Part shown: positions 62,489 to 64,000 of the stretch, piece by piece
Layout: each line of letters starts with the position of its first letter
How positions within the stretch are numbered: the first letter of the stretch is position 1
From: Gammaproteobacteria bacterium
GTDB lineage: Bacteria > Pseudomonadota > Gammaproteobacteria > Steroidobacterales > Foliamicaceae
Reading direction: 5' to 3'
Length of the DNA stretch: 64,000 nt
Assembly: GCA_011523505.1 (NCBI GenBank)
Contig: WTGP01000034.1
Location: 204,680-268,679, forward strand
Translations under genes and position numbers: made by a program
The notes under the pieces: generated by a model
What the model was told of the DNA's origin: nothing
The model's input: only the letters and a program-made list of their open reading frames with translations
Databases searched by the model: none

Positions 62489-63906
62489 GGCCCACCACGC
62501 TGTTCGCCTGCCTTGATTGCTCTTATGCCATTTTCCCAGTGTTCCTCGAACGTATTGCCGTTTGCCTCGCGCACCAGCCACCTCCCGTGCCGTTTGCCTG
62601 CTGCATAAGGCCCTTTCATGACGGTACCGTCCGGATAGGATTCCGTCCATTCGCCATACTCCTGGTCGTCTGCAAACATGCCCTGCTGCACGGTTCCGTC
62701 AGGGAATTTCCGGGTCCATTCCCCGTGCCTTTTTCCTTCAACGAACGAACCCTCGTGGGCTTCACCGTTCGGATAGCGATAGATCCATACGCCATGCGCT
62801 TTCCGGCCGTGGTAGGGACCTGTCGCCACGAGCCCGTTGGCATAATTCGTGACCCATTCGCCACTCTTTCTGCCATTGCTGAAAGCGCCCTCTTGCACCA
62901 TTCCGTTCGCGTATCGAAACTCCCACTCGCCGTGCCTCAGATTGCCCCGGTAAGGCCCTTGCCCTACGGTGCCGTCGACGTGGGTTTCGATCCAGTCTCC
63001 GGACCTGCTGTTGTCGACGTATAGTCCACTGGCCACATTGCCGCCGGGTGAGCGGAAGGTCCATTCTCCTTGCATTTCCCCATCAACGATCAGCCCTTCC
63101 GCCTCCGTGCCGCCGGCCAGGCGAAGCACGAAGTCTCCGGTCAATTCGCGGCGGGGAAATGGCGTTTCCTTCAGTGGCTTATCCGACCCGCTCAAGCCCC
63201 AGGCCTTCAGTTCCAGGCTATCGACAAGAACCAATTCCTGCGGACGGGCGTCAGGGTCTTGACGACGCCATATACCGTGCTTGTCAGTATTGACAGGACC
63301 TTCATCGATCTTCGTCTTCGCGAAGGGGTTTGATTCCCTTGGTTCGCCATCGGGACCGCTCACGATCGGGTACCCGTAAGACTTGCCCAGCAGGTACCGC
63401 GTTTCACGCGTGTTCCCGTCCGCGTAGCGCGTAAGCCAGACTCCGTGCGGCAGCCCATCCAGATAGGACACGGTGTCCACTCTTCCGTCACGGAATCGCG
63501 CTTGCCAGTCGCCCTGTTTCCTGCCCCGCACCAACAACCCTTCTTCGATGCTCGGCCTCGAGAGCCAGCTGGCCATCAACAAGCGGACCCGCCGTCCCTC
63601 CAGCCACTTGCCCGTTCCCTCCGCCAGGCCCTCGGCACATTCGCCGAACCAAAGAACTTCGTGAAGCGGGCGATGCCATGCCAGCCAAACGTAACATCCC
63701 GGCTGGTTCATGACTTCTATCCAGCACCGATCCCCATAGTCATCCATCGCGCAAATGTTTGCCTTGCTGACTGTCTCTGGGAGCTGAAGCAAGCTCGGCT
63801 CCTTTCGCTGCACATCAGGTTGGATGGCGCCGACGGCTATCAGGAGTAGCGAGACTCCCAGGGCGCCAAGGACGACGAGCAATATCCCCAGCACAACTTT
63901 CCACAT
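62485..63906 (-). CDS. Membrane-anchored MORN-repeat protein, paralogue
   Basis: 473 residues. It begins MWKVVLGILLVVLGALGVSLLL, a membrane anchor with the same following GAIQPDVQRKE as its neighbour (GAIQPDAQRKE), then a Cys domain and MORN-like units (GEWTRKFPDGTVQQGMF, GEWTESYPDGTVMKGPY). Translation of the next copy is coupled by GTGA. The tandem pair differs in repeat number, as expected of repeat proteins. No catalytic domain is visible. Confidence 0.85.
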   Translation of the reverse strand: MWKVVLGILLVVLGALGVSLLLIAVGAIQPDVQRKEPSLLQLPETVSKANICAMDDYGDRCWIEVMNQPGCYVWLAWHRPLHEVLWFGECAEGLAEGTGKWLEGRRVRLLMASWLSRPSIEEGLLVRGRKQGDWQARFRDGRVDTVSYLDGLPHGVWLTRYADGNTRETRYLLGKSYGYPIVSGPDGEPRESNPFAKTKIDEGPVNTDKHGIWRRQDPDARPQELVLVDSLELKAWGLSGSDKPLKETPFPRRELTGDFVLRLAGGTEAEGLIVDGEMQGEWTFRSPGGNVASGLYVDNSRSGDWIETHVDGTVGQGPYRGNLRHGEWEFRYANGMVQEGAFSNGRKSGEWVTNYANGLVATGPYHGRKAHGVWIYRYPNGEAHEGSFVEGKRHGEWTRKFPDGTVQQGMFADDQEYGEWTESYPDGTVMKGPYAAGKRHGRWLVREANGNTFEEHWENGIRAIKAGEQRGGP

Positions 63907-63962
63907 GTCTCGATTCTATGCTATCCGGACATGTGGCCCAGCCGGATGTCAACGCAAAGTAC

Positions 63963-64000
63963 AGATGTCCCCTTTTCTCCAAAGCAGAGATGTCCCCTTT
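63963..64000. repeat. Direct repeat of AGATGTCCCCTTT at the window edge
   Basis: AGATGTCCCCTTT occurs at 63963-63975 and again at 63988-64000, 25 bases apart. The pattern, read on the other strand as repeated AAAGGGGACATCT, recalls ends of some transposable elements, so a mobile element may begin just to the right. The window stops inside the second copy. Confidence 0.4.

Noticed and set aside
1..64000. tRNA, rRNA, CRISPR arrays and riboswitches
   Set aside because: No cloverleaf-like sequence, spaced direct repeats of array type or conserved leader motif was found by eye; a covariance-model search would be needed to exclude small RNAs.

Overview
The window looks like chromosome from an uncultured, GC-rich, Gram-negative proteobacterium, most likely a marine or host-associated gammaproteobacterium. 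The evidence is two TonB-dependent receptors, Tat and lipoprotein signal peptides, a BVMO-free but oxidoreductase- and hydrolase-rich metabolic region, MoaB and GloB, and a dense set of type II toxin-antitoxin modules. The taxonomic guess is weak because there is no rRNA or marker gene. No tRNA, rRNA or CRISPR array was seen.

Layout. (1) 1-10.9 kb: a five-gene leftward operon (two DUF1838 proteins, a GPH-type transporter, a double nitrilase, a flavin amine oxidase cut by the window edge), faced by a second flavin oxidase, a Bcr/CflA-type transporter and an exported M24 peptidase. (2) 10.9-14.7 kb: an alanine-rich repeat lipoprotein, a broken Nudix gene, DUF1428, vapBC, a small lipoprotein and a fatty-acid desaturase. 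(3) 14.8-23.9 kb: a probable uptake and catabolism cluster with two TonB receptors, two alpha/beta hydrolases, an AraC regulator and an iron-type alcohol dehydrogenase. (4) 24-27.3 kb: a secreted unknown, a DUF2235 hydrolase and a MORN protein.

(5) 27.3-32 kb: a patchwork in which three copies of the 3' end of a SUMF1-domain gene (one complete gene, two fragments) alternate with hicBA and with two glutathione transferases, next to a HigBA-like pair. (6) 32-37.7 kb: a lower-GC segment bounded by inverted remnants of one IS3-like transposase. It carries a membrane protein and a leftward four-gene operon: DNA methyltransferase, SIR2-like, DUF262 and a small DNA-binding-like protein. (7) 37.8-49.6 kb: more DNA-processing genes: a truncated restriction-type protein, an HNH nuclease, a cytosine-5 methyltransferase with a UvrD/RecB-like helicase-nuclease, convergent with NurA, HerA and Vsr, then a DUF3883 protein. 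Regions 6 and 7 together look like a defence island and hold the best candidates for an undescribed system.

(8) 49.7-64 kb: return to GC-rich core-like genes: an M1-M28-PDZ peptidase fusion coupled to a ChaN-PDZ protein, an orphan higA with an almost completely deleted higB, a truncated DUF4870 gene, an intact higBA, an NmrA-like reductase, a large subtilase-like lipoprotein, gloB, moaB and two tandem membrane-anchored MORN proteins. All calls are from reading the sequence; no database search was run.
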